Below are positions 12,301 through 26,008 of a DNA stretch of 64,000 nucleotides, piece by piece. The notes under the pieces were generated by a model. That model did not search any database, was not told where the DNA came from, and worked only from the letters and a program-made list of their open reading frames with translations. Position numbers and translations under genes: made by a program. How positions within the stretch are numbered: the stretch's first letter is position 1; each line of letters opens with the position of its first letter. This DNA is from Collodictyon triciliatum (lineage: Eukaryota > CRuMs). The DNA is taken from NCBI GenBank assembly GCA_043381765.1, contig JBHJMP010000595.1, positions 1 through 64,000 on the forward strand. Reading direction: 5' to 3'.

Positions 12301-14388
12301 TTTCCCTGGAAAAGAGTCATTATGATATGAGTAAATGTATGTGTCTAGGCAAAAAGCTCTTCTAGAGGAAAAGGAAATATTACTGCAGAGACTTAAGGAT
12401 ATCGAAGATGCTTCGCAATCTGTTGAATCCAAGAAGGGTGACCTGTTGATTGAAAACGACCGATTGAAACGAGATAAGCAGAGGCTACAGGTTTGATACA
12501 CTATAATCTATCTGAAAGGGCCACACCGATATCTTAAATATTATATGATCTTCGAACCAGGAAAAAATTGAACAACAAGGGAAAGAAATTGCAGATATCC
12601 TTGAATCCAATGCGAAGATTGTGAGATTGAACCGTGATCAGTTTGAAAGAATGGAAGAGGACAGACAAGCAGAGTTTCGGAGAAGAATGGTCTCGGATAC
12701 CTTAAAAAATAATGAAATGTGATGTGAAATGTGCTCATTTCACTATCCTTTCAAGCAAGACATATTCTGGTTGTGTTTTTTTTTTCACCCCCATTGTTAA
12801 TCAATCATTTATTTCTATAGGATGAGTATGAAACTATGCTATCAAAAAGCAAAGCAAATCAAGACGAAGAAACGAAGTAATTTTTTTTTTAATCAGTACA
12901 CACGAATATTGTTCTCTGTGATATTTTTTTTTAACAAAATACCCGAATCCCTAATTTTGAATATAAAAATTCTAGAAAACTAAAGCAGCAACAAAAGAAG
13001 GAAATCGAAGGCATGGCCAAAAAGTATGAAGACGAAAAAAGTCGAATGTTAAGCGAACACAAAAAAGAATTAGACAGAATCGAGGCGAGCACTTTGTTTT
13101 TTTTTTTCTTAAAGAAAACATCACAAAAATATTTATGCAATACTTTGATTTCACCAATACAGGGCATCAGCGTATAACTTTGGTAGTGTCTAATAGAACA
13201 GTTTATTACCATACCTCTAGATTAACAACACACAACTATACAACTCTGACCGAGAGAGACACCGCCGTGAAGTTGATGGCTATCTCCAAGAGATAGAAAA
13301 GCTGAAGGAAGAGCATAAGCAGCTCCTCATCAGTCTTGGTGGAGAAACACAGGTATAGCCACCAATGTTTAAGATGCCCATTCCTAATGTTTTTCGTTTT
13401 TGTCACGAAAGGAATCGATGATATTATGCTTATTGCATGCCACTGAAATTTATAATAATGGTCGCCGGATAGGACAACCTCGCAAGACTTGATAGTGAAT
13501 ACAAGGCAGAGATTAGATCTATGAAAGACTATTACGAGGCGGCTCTAGCCGAAAAAGAGTATCGTTCATTTCCCTGAATCCGATAGTATTTATTGTCGTT
13601 GAGGTGTATTGCATAGCTTTATTGGGAAATTATTTTTCTAGGAAGGAGATTGAAGGAATACAAGAATCCAAGAAGGAGGAAATTGCGAAGTTGAATCAGA
13701 GATATGATGATGACATGGAACGAGAGAGACACCGACACGACATGGAAAAGTCCACTACTGTTGATAACCTCCGTTCTGTTAAGGTATACCTTCGCAAATT
13801 TTATTATCATTGAATTAATTATTGGGGTTCAACCCAAAACCTCGCTTATTTCCTTCACCATACGCAAAAGGACAAAGAAATTCTGGACTTGAAAACTCAA
13901 ATCGACAGAATCAGAGACCAACACAAGAAAGAGCTGTATAATAGGGAGGAAGAATTCCGGGTCCAACGAAGACAACTGGAACATGACTCACAAGACGTAT
14001 GTTCTCTTATTTTCTCCTTTAAAAACACAAGGAGGATGTTTTTTCATCTCTCGCATACACACATGTAATTATTCCTTACCTTTTCTCCCCGCACATTTCA
14101 GAAAGAGGAGCATTATGTAAGATTACTGCGTGACAAGGCCATGGAAATGGATGACTTGAGAGAGGACATACAAAATCAGAAAGATAAATTGGAACATGGC
14201 TTGATTGATTGTGACGAACGTATAGAGAAGTTAAAGCGTGACCACGAAGCTGACCTGGCATCTGTGAGAAAGAACTGCGAGAGACAGATTCAAGTATTGA
14301 TATCCCATTTAAATATATGTTCCCCCATTAATATTTCGTAAAATGAAATATTAAAACAAACGAAATTAGAAAATGTGTCCCTTGGTTG

Positions 14389-14487
<99 letters not shown>

Positions 14488-16543
14488 TCAATGGAAACTC
14501 ATTCGAACTAGGAAATGAGAGAAAAATTCTTGGAAGATGACAAGCGCATTACAAAAATATTGGGAGAAAATGACACTCGCATCAGAAACTTGGAGGCAGA
14601 TATACGACAAGTAATTTTTAATTCAGCATGTATGATGTATGTAATACCCACTTTTTTTATCCCAAACCTTTGGGTGCGGTTACCTTATCATATATTCTTT
14701 TATTTCCTTTGGCAAAACTTTGCATCTTATTGGTCTTGATATATGCGTGTGTGGTTATAGCTTGACGAAGACCGCAATCTGCAAGTTTCTGACCTCAATC
14801 GGACGATTGACCAACTCAAACATCAACTTGACGAAGTAATTTTTATATGTATATTTCACAATGTATTGCAGCACATCACAATCCTTTTGATTTTTTTTTA
14901 TGTGCCACACGTTTTTGTTTTTTTTTTTGGTACATATGTTTGTAAATATGCAATAATATCACACTTTGTAGGCATATGAGGATTCTCAGAAAAGGGAAGA
15001 AGAGATGCGCATCGAGCGAGAGCGAGTGTTGAAGGAACGAGAGTAAGTATTCAAATCAATTCTATTAAATATCACACGTGTATAGAAGTATTCACCTTTG
15101 TGAATCCTCGATGGACTTCTCTTTTACTGCAACTGATATGTTTGCTCATTTCATTACCCGCTTTCCGCAGCGAAATGGTCAAAAAGCAAAAGGACGAAAC
15201 TCAATTGGTCATTCAGCGATACAATGAAGTATCTGGAAAAAGCTCTGAAGCAGCGAGTGCGGTACGGATACTATATTTTGATAGCAAGATAGAAATAAGG
15301 ATGTAGTCTTCCCCAAAAACCTACAAGTAGATTGTTAGTGAGATATCTCCTTGTAGTTCAACAGCGAAATTGCAAGATTGACTGGTGTAATAGAAGGGAA
15401 AGACCAAGAAATCGACAAAGTTCGACGGGACTGTACTCAAAGGATGGATGAGATGCGAATGAAGCATGACGAAGAAATGCGGAGAAAAATGGGCGATAAG
15501 CAGCTTCAAGTATTATGATAATTATTATAAATTTATTCACGATTTATGGGATTACTGGCGAATAAATTCATTTAAACAAATATCGACACTAGTACTGAAC
15601 AATATCACAAATGCAATATCAGTATGAAAATCTTCAAGCTCGAACAACCGCATTGGAAAAGGAAAAAATCGAATACCGGAATAAATCCGACAAGGAGAAA
15701 GGAGAGGTGAACACAAGCACCTCTTTCACGCAACCGTCCACCTTTACGAATCATAATCGCCTCTAACGAATTATAATACCGGTATTAGCAACAACAATAT
15801 TAATGAACCGGGATTTGCTATAGCTGCAAGCGCAGATTGAGAAATTGAACCGTCGGATTGAGGAGATGAGCGCCACACTGTCCAGCTCCGATGTTCCAAA
15901 GATTGAATTCTTTTTGCAGGAATCAGCGCAAGTAAGTATAACAAGTTATTTAGACTGCCACGGATGGTTCGCTTATTCACACGGGATACTTTGCATCAGC
16001 CCGTTTAATCTATTATTTTTTTTCAAAAGTTTGAGTGACAATGGCTTTTAATAGCTCTCGGATTTAACTTTGATAGTGTTGTTGATATTTCTGGCTCGTA
16101 GGTCCTGAGCCTGCTGCAGCAGACAGCAAAGAAGACCCGGGAGGTAAAAGCATCCCTGCGCAGCGGCGGAGTCGTCTCTGTGGATTCCGTTCGAACATAC
16201 ACCACCGACACGCTTGTCCTGCTGCGCGATTGTGCCAACCACCTGGAAAAGACTTTATCCACCATCGCGTCTGACTCGCAGAGGCACCATCTCGGTAAGC
16301 AGCGACAGCCAGCTTTGTGCTGCTCCGCATCCCACGCTTTCGATGCGAGGGAGAGGGACATGAGGGGAAAGAAGTCTGTGTGTGTGTGTGTCTGTCCGAA
16401 CACCCTTTTCATACTCACGAAATGCTTGTTTGGCTCAAGGTTTGCGGAGCGCCAACCCATCCGACGCCGACTCGCAGGAGAAACTCGCCCGGCTGCGTGA
16501 TTCGTATGCAAAGTTCTGGCAGGAACTGGACACATCTGCGTGA
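9380..16543 (+). CDS. WD40-repeat protein with long C-terminal coiled coil
   Basis: More than 20 plus-strand exons, nearly all joined in one frame by clear GT..AG introns, ending at TGA 16541-16543; roughly 1,150 residues. After a disordered, Pro-rich N-terminus (about 130 residues), WD40 blades follow from about 10.1 to 12.1 kb: ELWTTDSRGVVLIRD, KLVCLGAEDGCIYV, LFSAGKDVKILEWD, FLWSGSDDTSIRVWDL, RVWSASLDRTIRVWNATG and IWSASSHDGNISVWR. From 12.1 kb to the end the protein is Glu/Lys/Gln-rich heptad coil, with a small C-terminal helical segment (FWQELDTSA). Such proteins are usually scaffolds; no enzymatic domain is seen. Possible weak joins: near 12720-12822 (the natural donor gives the less convincing frame) and 13084-13219, where the exon seems to end at a GC dinucleotide. 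The Met at 9380 could be internal if fused to the CH gene 37 bp upstream. Confidence 0.8.
10691..10786. repeat. (TTTG)n/(TTTGTTTA)n microsatellite in an intron
   Basis: Tetranucleotide array turning into an octamer, inside a WD40-gene intron. Confidence 0.9.
14391..14487. repeat. (TTA)n microsatellite, about 32 copies, in an intron
   Basis: Pure trinucleotide array in an intron of the coiled-coil section of the WD40 gene, just upstream of the exon starting with EMREKFLEDD. Confidence 0.97.
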
Positions 16544-17025
16544 TTGCAGCCCTGCCGCTTCTCTGGGGCGCTTGTGCAGCAGGGTGAATCCCGTGCTGGT
16601 CTGGGCTTCTGGGTGGATAGATAGTGCCCGCCAGCCCTCGGGCCCCCATGTCTCGGCACAACAGAACAGAACAAAGCAGAACAGAAAGAAAGAGAGAAAC
16701 AAGATATACACTCACTCCTTTATGACCCATAAAACACACGTCCACTGTTTGTGACAAAATGATATCCATCGCCGCCGAATGAACAGTTGCACCTGCTCGC
16801 AGCGAAGTGTTGCTGTCGACGGTCGAGGCGTCCTTTGTCACCGTTTTCTTCCTTTCGGCTTTCTCTTTTGAAGTGGCTGCTTTGGTTGCGATATCCTTTA
16901 TGGAGATGGTGGCCGCTTTGAAGCCGGTTAGTGACGTTGCCAGGAAGGAGACGAGTATACTTTGGTGCGTGTTTGTGTGTGTGTATAATTTGAAGGAGAG
17001 TCTGTGCGTCGGCGCCGGCGGGTGT
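16544..17025. other. Convergent spacer with an unassigned Lys-rich frame
   Basis: Lies between the WD40/coiled-coil stop (plus) and the C2-protein stop (minus). On the minus strand, around 16740-16940, a frame reads TKAATSKEKAERKKTVTK. It has coding-like composition, but I find no splice pair linking it to a gene. Confidence 0.35.
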
Positions 17026-20000
17026 TTATGATAGGAAAACTGTCAACGTCCCTTTGCTTTTCTTCTTGCGGTCGAGAACCTTGTAGGTCGCCTCTCCCTT
17101 CGAGGTGATGTCGATGACCGTGCTTCCAATCAGCACGTCCGACGTGGGGTTGTTTGCGTCGTACAGATAGAGGGCACAGCTCCTGGATGGGGTGTTGAGG
17201 ACGAATGACTCGTTCCAGCGGACCTCGGGCTGGATAGAGTTTGAAACGGTAAGCGGCTCATTTCGAAGACTTTTTTTCATTTTTATTTCCCTTTGTATTA
17301 TCATTGTACTGCATTCATCCAGGATTGTTACTTGTGGACATATGTCACAATTGCAGTCAGCTCGTATTTTCAGGAAATTTCATTCAAAATAAATATAAAG
17401 AATGTAAAAATAAATAAAAATAAGAAAAAAAACTGCTTGTTGTTTGAGTGAGCTACCGTACTTTGGCATCATGGTGAATGGAAGTAAATTGCTGCTCAGT
17501 CCCAGAGTCGATCAAAAAGTAAAGGTCTTGTTTTTTATCAGGCTTTTGTTTCTGGTTACATAGAAAATAAGAAAAAAAAATCCATAATTAGTTGCTATTG
17601 GTTTGCGGATTTAGTCTAAAGGAATACCGTGTGATTTACGAGACTTGTCCAGTAATAAATAGAATCTAAAAGATCGTGACATTATATTGAATTGCCAAGT
17701 GACTTGTTTTGTTACATATTTAAATTGCCGGATGCACAATTCGTTCTTTCCGCGGAGTGAGCCCTGACTCTTGCTTCCATTCACCAAGTTAATCGATGAT
17801 GTTCCCGGCTTTTTTCCCATTTATGCAAAGGAAGAAGAAAAAAGAAACGAGTCATTTAGATATCCAATATCACTCATCTACTTTTTTACATTTAATTTGA
17901 AGGCTTCATCATCAACACATGCATTTTTGAAAAGGAGCGAGACTACGCAGTGCAGAATTTAGTATATGGTCATAGTGATATCTCGCATGCATTTATTTCT
18001 AACCTTGTCGCCTTGAGACTGCGTCAACAGCGTAGAAGTCATGATTGGGGAATGATTCATGCCTGACGAGTATAAATAAAGACTTTGAAACAATTGAACT
18101 TTTAACATTGAATAAATATGTAAATATTGATGCGGAACAAGGGTATCATAATGGCAACAGATTCAGATGCCCACTTTGTTCATTTTTGATCGACAATAAC
18201 GATGTGGACGAGGATGTTAGACCCCGAGCACTTGCAGAGATAGGCTTTTGTGGGATTCCGAAGGATGTGCTCGTTGAAGACGTTTGTAATTGGGCATTCA
18301 GCTGTGGTTGTTGTTGTGGCTGTGGTTGTGGTTGTGGTTGTGGCTGTGGAGGAGGTCGCTGTGGTGCACTATTTGATTGCGATGTCGGACTCGGAATCGG
18401 TGCCACAGCAGGCTTTGGCTCTGGGGCGACAACCGGTAACGGCGATGATTCCACTTTGAGGATAGATGCAGGCTTTGCTGCCTCTGGTTTAGGCAGCGGT
18501 GGAGGGCTCTTAAGTCTAGTCTTCTCTTCCAGCTTTGCAGTGATGGCATTGACCCTTTCTGTGGAGGAGAACGAATGTGTTATTGCAGCATCCTTCTCCA
18601 CTGGGGCGGAGTTTGACACTGGGACTGGCACCTGTGCTGGTGCGGGTTTTGGCGCCGGAATGGGATTTGGTGCTGGGATAGGCGGCTGTGGTGGGATGGC
18701 ATTCGAGGTGGGTGCAGGGATAGCGACAGAGCGGGAAATCTGTGTGGGAGTTGGATTTGGTCTCTGGTTGGGCTGAACTTGCGGTCCGGGTACTTGCTGG
18801 GCAGGTACTTGCATGACCCACTTCTTCAACTGCTCCTCCTTCGCGGCATCCCGCGCAGCAATATCAATCTGTTCCTGGCCCTGTGTAGTTTTCTGTATCG
18901 AGCAAAGTTACAAAAATGGGCAAGTAATGTGTACATAAGAAGCAGAACAAAAAAAAAATAAAAAAATAAAAAAAATAAAAGAGAAGTGATCGAGAGATTG
19001 AAAGAGAATGGATTAAGTGCGAAATGGGCGCAAAATACACCAACCCTGAATCTGTATGACATGCGCAGCTGGACAGAGGAGCCGGATGCCGACCCAGTCA
19101 CAGAGCCGTCATCTCGATCGGATGGCTCTCGATAGGCAGTCTGGCCAGGAATATGCTGCGCATTAGCCGATAGCGGCAGCCCCGAGACCCACAGTCCAGA
19201 TCGCGCAGAAACGCTTCGCGGCGTTACAGATCCGGCCGATGCAGGGTAAAAGCGCTGGTCAGGCGCATACGCATCGCCCGCAGCACCGATCGACGAGGTT
19301 GTCTCCCAGTCGGCCGGTCGGCCGGATGCAACCACATAAGCGCTGTTTGGTGTCACAAACGCCCCCGATGGCGATGCCACAGGCACAGAGGGTGCGAAGG
19401 AGTACTGGAAGGCAGGGCGAGCCGCAGCCTGCGGGAACGGCCGCGTTTGCGGATAGGGAAGGGCGCTTGCGGAGGCGGCGCGGCTGTTGCTGCGGCTGCT
19501 GTTGAAGGACGAGGCCGATGCGGAGCTGAGAGCGTCTGCGTCGGGCGGATACGCGCCGTGGAAGTGATTGTAGAAGCTGCCTGTGCTGGGAGCTGGAGGC
19601 TCGGCGAGTGGGCCAACCAATCCCTGTGTTGGTGGTGTTATCTGCGTTGTTGCAGGCGTCGCCAAGGGCTGTGGACGCGGAGGCAGCACAATGACCTCGG
19701 CCAGGTTTGCGGCTGGCGCAGGCATTTCACTGCCGGCTGCCACTCGGCTGGGCCCAAAGACCGGCATGTGAATCGGCTCCACAGCCCCAAAGCGGGGATT
19801 GTCTGGCGGCTGTGTTTCTGCGCTTGCGCCGGAGACCCAAGCGGAACTCAGCGCCTGGGACACGGCTCGCGCGCTGCCGATGGCCGGCCCGGCTCCTTGT
19901 CCAGAGATTCGGATTCCTGGGGCCCCGTACGGCACAAATATGGGACTCGGGCTGGGTCGGGCGAGATGCTGTGGACTTGGGCTTGGTGCTTGGGCTTGGG

Positions 20001-20634
20001 TTTGAGTTTGGGGTTGGATGGGCGAGTAAGGGATGTGGCCCGACGAAACTGGTATTTGGACAGGCGGCTGCACCCCTCGTGGGCTTGGCTGTGGCGTAGA
20101 CTGGGGTCTGTACTGCCCGGTCGATGGTTGCATCTGACCAGATGCTGGTAACACTTGAACAGAGCGTGGCGTGTACTGCTCAGATGGCGGTGGTATTTGG
20201 CTGGACAGGACATGTATTTGGCTGGACGATGGTGGGGTTTGACTCGACCAGGATGATATATGGGAGGACGAGAATTGCAGTTGAGGGGGTTGCGTGACTT
20301 CTCGTGGGCTTGGCTGCGGCGTGAGCTGTGGAGTGTACTGGCTCGACGGACGGAATATGATGTGCGGGCTTGGGTTGGGGTTCTGGTTCTGGTATGGTAC
20401 GGGAGTTGAGGCGGATGGGTTTGCGGCTGGGCGGAAGACTACGCTGGGACTGGGTTGCGGCTGGGCTGGTTGGAAGTGTGGGTTACGCCCCACCATTTGG
20501 CTGGCCGGCAGCATGGCAGAGGTCTGGCCAATTGGAAGAGAGAGAGCTCTGTTAGAAAACGGACTGGATAGTTGTGGGTGTGGTGGACGTGCTGTCAAAG
20601 AAAGATACTTGAAGAAAAATGAGGTTGTTTTCAT
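17026..20634 (-). CDS. Pro/Ser-rich protein with C-terminal C2 domain
   Basis: Minus-strand gene. Exons: about 20634/20515-19045, 18892-about 18150, about 18065-18007, about 17965-17940, about 17803-17710, 17551-17462 and 17229-17026. The first about 530 residues are low-complexity Pro/Ser/Gln/Ala with recurrent QPSPR/TPQPSP motifs. A short charged helix (EQIDIAARDAAKEEQLKKW) follows, then more Pro-rich sequence. The last about 130 residues look like a C2 beta-sandwich: DLYFLIDSGTEQQFTS, PEVRWNESFVL, ALYLYDANNPTSDVLIGST, KGTLTVFLS then TAA. C2 domains bind phospholipid, often through Ca2+; few of the usual aspartates are seen, so Ca2+ binding is doubtful. The likely role is membrane recruitment of a disordered scaffold (inference). 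The first exon's start is uncertain (Met 20634 or Met 20515), and the two short middle exons are tentative. Confidence 0.7.
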
Positions 20635-20639
20635 ACGTT

Positions 20640-21057
20640 GTTTTTTTTTATATATATGTTTTTAGTTTTTTTTTAAATGTTTGTTTGAAATATTTTATGT
20701 TTTTTGTTTGTTTTTTTAAAAAAAAAAATGTTTAAAATATTTTAAGATATCAATATATACTTAATATTAAGTATATATTGATATCATTTGATGTTTTCTT
20801 TGGCTTTTTTGAGTGTTTTACAGTTTTTTGATCGTATGATTGTTTCTGTCTGGAGGCGGCAGGGATGGTGATTGTTCTATGAGCTGTTTTGGGCGTATAG
20901 ACCTATTGTGGAAAATAAAGATTTTTTTCTTGGCGGCACTACAGCAACAAACCATGCATCTCATACCACAAGTCGCGTTGTGCTCGCATTGCACATGTTT
21001 CGTGGGTTGCCCACCAACAACTGCGCCCTTTGTTTTTATTGTGCGTTTTAAGCATGC
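20640..21057. other. Minus-strand intergenic spacer with long palindrome
   Basis: Between the kinase 3' end and the C2-protein 5' end. T-rich, with A/T homopolymers near 20640-20730 and a 40-bp perfect palindrome. No gene seen. Confidence 0.5.
20746..20785. repeat. Perfect 40-bp AT-rich palindrome
   Basis: The 20 bases 20746-20765 (starting GATATCAATATA) are followed with no spacer by their exact reverse complement, 20766-20785. It could extrude as a cruciform or act as a hairpin if transcribed. Confidence 0.97.
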
Positions 21058-22624
<1,567 letters not shown>

Positions 22625-24647
22625 ATGTCGACCGAAAAGAGCATCCGGCTATACAAAGTGCCTTTCGGTATGTGGGAGCGAGCGCGCGGTGTGTTTTCGT
22701 CAAAAAATAGCTGTGCATCCAACTTTGTGATTTCCTCGCTGAATAAGGTATGATTTTCGCACGCATCTATTGTCAGTCTAGTGAGCCAACTATTGGTCCA
22801 CCAACCATGCAAGGCTAGCGACCGCATCGTTTCAAAATTCATATTTTTATGCTTATGTATGTTATTGTCCTGAACTGCTTCTTTCCTCATTTATTGAAAA
22901 AGTCACCCTGCATCGACGGCGACAGTTTGGGAGAGACTTCCCGTCCTAGTAGAAATGAAGCAGTCACTAAAAGGGGGCTCAGGTGCTCGAACTGTAGTGT
23001 TGACTTTGAGAATCTTATGGAACAACGCCAGCACTTCAAGTCTGACTGGCACATGTATTTGTTTTTATTTTTATTATTTTTTTTTTAAAAAAAAAGGCGC
23101 TTCTTATACTGAAGTCATTCCATAAATTTAATTTGGATAGTTTTTCAAACTTTCACTCAAGAGCTTTAACTGTGTCGCGGTAGGCACAATATCAAACGAA
23201 GATTGGGAAATATGGAAGCGGTAACGTTCGAGAGATTCCTCAGGCCCTCGGAAGATTACCCACACGACGCTGGACAAATATCCCCTGATAATACATACAA
23301 TCCTGGTGAGACAGAAATCAAGAATAGCATAGGGTCACCATTCATCACTTTCACAAATGTCATGGGAAAAACTTTGAAAATGTATCGACAAGTGGTTCAT
23401 CATTCAAAAACGGTACGATATGCTTAGTTGGTAGTATATTCCATGAATGGTCATTATCACGACGTCCTTGTCGAGAATTTATGTCATCAAATCAGACGCA
23501 CCAACCTATGTTAAATATAGGGCCTTGATGACGCCCTTAGTACAATGATAGAGGTTTCCATGCATGCGTCAAGGTATCTTCCCCTGTTTGTAAAAATATG
23601 GCATATTGTTAGGCAACTCATATGTTAAAATTGGTAGATAATCGAAAGAAGATACACAGGACCGAAAAATAAATGTTTTTTTTTTTTGATAAGGAAGTCA
23701 AAGAATACACCATTCATGCAATCCTTGACGTATATCCCGTGGAAGTGGGCAGTATTGATGAACAGTGGAGGCCACTTTGCGAGTGGTGTGTTTCTAAAGG
23801 TATTCACCTTATGTCAGAAACGATGAAAATAGACCTCGTATTTTTATTTTACTGTTATTGCACAACTATACACACTATACTTATTCAATTACCACCAAAT
23901 GCCCGATAGGACCAAGTTGTCTGTCACAAAACATATCATCGGTATACAGTTCGCAAAAAAGCAGGTGGCACGCAGTCAACCCATGACGGAAAAGGGAAGA
24001 AGGCGAAGTCTGCAGGTGCTTGGATACGGAGAAACAACGAAGTGTCTTTGCAAGAGGTTCCCAACATACTATTTCTTATTCTCTACGAAGACAGCAACCC
24101 GCTCTTTTTTTTAAAAGAAAATAAATTAAAATTACATATTGATGGTTGGAGTTTCAAATAAATCTATATTAAAACACATCATCGCATTTGTAGGATATTG
24201 AAAAATGGTTATTGGATCACGCAAAAGATTTATTCGACTGCCAGCTTGTTTTTATACATGCACCTACAATAAATCGGAATCCTATAAACAAAGGGCTGGA
24301 AAAATTCATGAAGAAAGGTAAATATCGCGCTACGTGATTAATCATTATTTTTCATAGCTTAAAATGAAATTGTCTCTGGTCGGAACGTATACATTGGTAT
24401 TTACATGGATAAAGGCGTGCCTTTGGGGAAAAAAATATGGCTATCTTGTGTTAGAATCATCCGAATCGTGTTTATCCTTGTGTAGATTTCTTTAGAGCAA
24501 ATATGAACAACCTTGTAAATGATCTAATGCCAGCTTAACTTCATAGATGACGACAGGATACGCTCTATACCATTTACCACCACCCGTCCAACTTTTGCGG
24601 AAGTGAAGCGAGTTTATGAAAGACTGTCAACAATACACTTTTCATAG
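22625..24647 (+). CDS. Vms1/ANKZF1-like (VLRF1) peptidyl-tRNA release factor homologue
   Basis: Eight exons (22625-22747, 22903-23054, 23184-23412, 23521-23573, 23694-23799, 23910-24056, 24194-24317, 24547-24647) join perfectly in frame to 344 residues. Domains in order: a C2H2 finger (RCSNCSVDFENLMEQRQHF, then KSDWHMHNIKRRL) and the VLRF1 domain with ITFTNVMGK, WAVLMNSGGHFASGVF, HRYTVRKKAGGTQS, SAGAWIRRNNE, LVFIHAPTINRN and a final RIRSIPFTTTRPT. Yeast Vms1 and human ANKZF1 cleave peptidyl-tRNA on stalled 60S ribosomes (ribosome quality control) and act with Cdc48/p97. Here the catalytic GSQ-type loop reads GTQ. The protein stops right after the VLRF1 fold: no ankyrin repeats, coiled coil or recognisable VIM motif are seen, so it is about half the length of Vms1. 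Short forms like this may be a minimal version or lack partner-binding parts. Confidence 0.9.
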
Positions 24648-25969
24648 CTTATTAAATAGGGCATATCCCAGCTTCGGTTACGTCGCAAACTTCTTCGTCA
24701 TCTCCTTCTCTTCTCTCTTCTTAATGTTGATTTAATTGTGGCTTGTCTTTCGAAAAAGGTCAGGTTTATTCAGTAAACTGAAAGAACATGGGCGGATGAA
24801 TTCGCTTGTGTGATGCAGAACTGCGGAATGAGAATCATAAACATAACACTTGCAAAACCGATTCATTTTTGGTTCTTTCCGACGCTCAAGATGCACCCAC
24901 TGACTCATCGCACCCTTTGAATCCGAATGACAAGCGACACCCCAATCAATCCATACTTGAGCATCCAAATAAGGGGGAGTCTTTGTCAGCACCACCCCAA
25001 AATGCAGCTTCTCTTTTCATTCATTCATTCATCAAAACTATTTTGTTTATTCTTAATTACCCTGTGAGTCTCGATTTGCTGATAAAAATAGATTGGATAG
25101 TGCACGAAGGGATGGCCATATAAGGTGGGGTTAATGGATGAGCAAAGGCCTTTCCTGGTAGGGAATGCACCGACCAATCGGATCAACCAATCCCTTGACC
25201 AGAGAGCAACCGAGCAGACCAATGAGCATGAGCATCGGGGCACAACATAGAGATGTATGGTAAAAGACGATTCTGAGGAAAAGACCATATGTGTATTGGC
25301 TCAGGAGCTGCACAGGTCTTTTTCGACTTCTTGGATGTAAAGTGACATGGCGATGACTGAGTGCTTGTCGGATTTTTTTTTTTTTAGAAACCCCTTTGTT
25401 TGTCTTTGCTTTGATTGTGTCGAACTGGGCGATGCGTGATTCTGGTTAGCCGTTTGATGGTTGTTAGAGTTGATTCTTTCTGATCCTGTTTGGGATCCAT
25501 AGTTGCGGATACTTAAAGCACCAACCGATCCCTAGAAAGATCCGCCATGCATCCAATAGGCCACTGGTCAAAAAATAGGCTGAGCCATTGTGGAGATGTA
25601 CATCACTTACTGTTTATTGAGCTTAATCAATACTGATAGGATTGCCACACTTTCACTCCTTGAGAATCTGATGCCCTCTGATGTGTATTGTGTTACGGAA
25701 ATATGATTCGGGTGGATCGGATAACTTGCCGTTTTTTCCCTAGTACTGGCGGCATGTTTAAATCGAATCTCTGAATTAAAACTGGCTTTGCCGACACAGT
25801 TATTGGTGGAGGAAAACTGTAGGCTCTTTTCAACAGATTATGTTGGAAGAGTGGCGAAGTGGGCTTTAACGTGGCGGAGGGATTTTCGATGTGTAACTTG
25901 GTTGAGGTTTAAGAAACTGGTCTATATTGAAGAATTAATATATTCTTTCTTTCTTTCACATAGAACCTA
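24648..25969. other. 1.3-kb intergenic region
   Basis: No supported gene. A plus-strand open frame of about 105 codons near 24806-25123 contains polar sequence (SDAQDAPTDSSHPL) but has no recognisable domain or splice context. Several CCAAT/ATTGG words in both orientations lie near 25170-25230. Confidence 0.4.
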
Positions 25970-26008
25970 GTGCAGGAGGAAGAAGACCAAGAAAATCTCA
26001 TCCTAGCC

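Noticed and set aside
25970-26008. Extending HMG-box gene 1 to a GTG at 25970
   Set aside because: Eukaryotic start codons are ATG. The upstream open frame more likely reflects a splice acceptor or chance.
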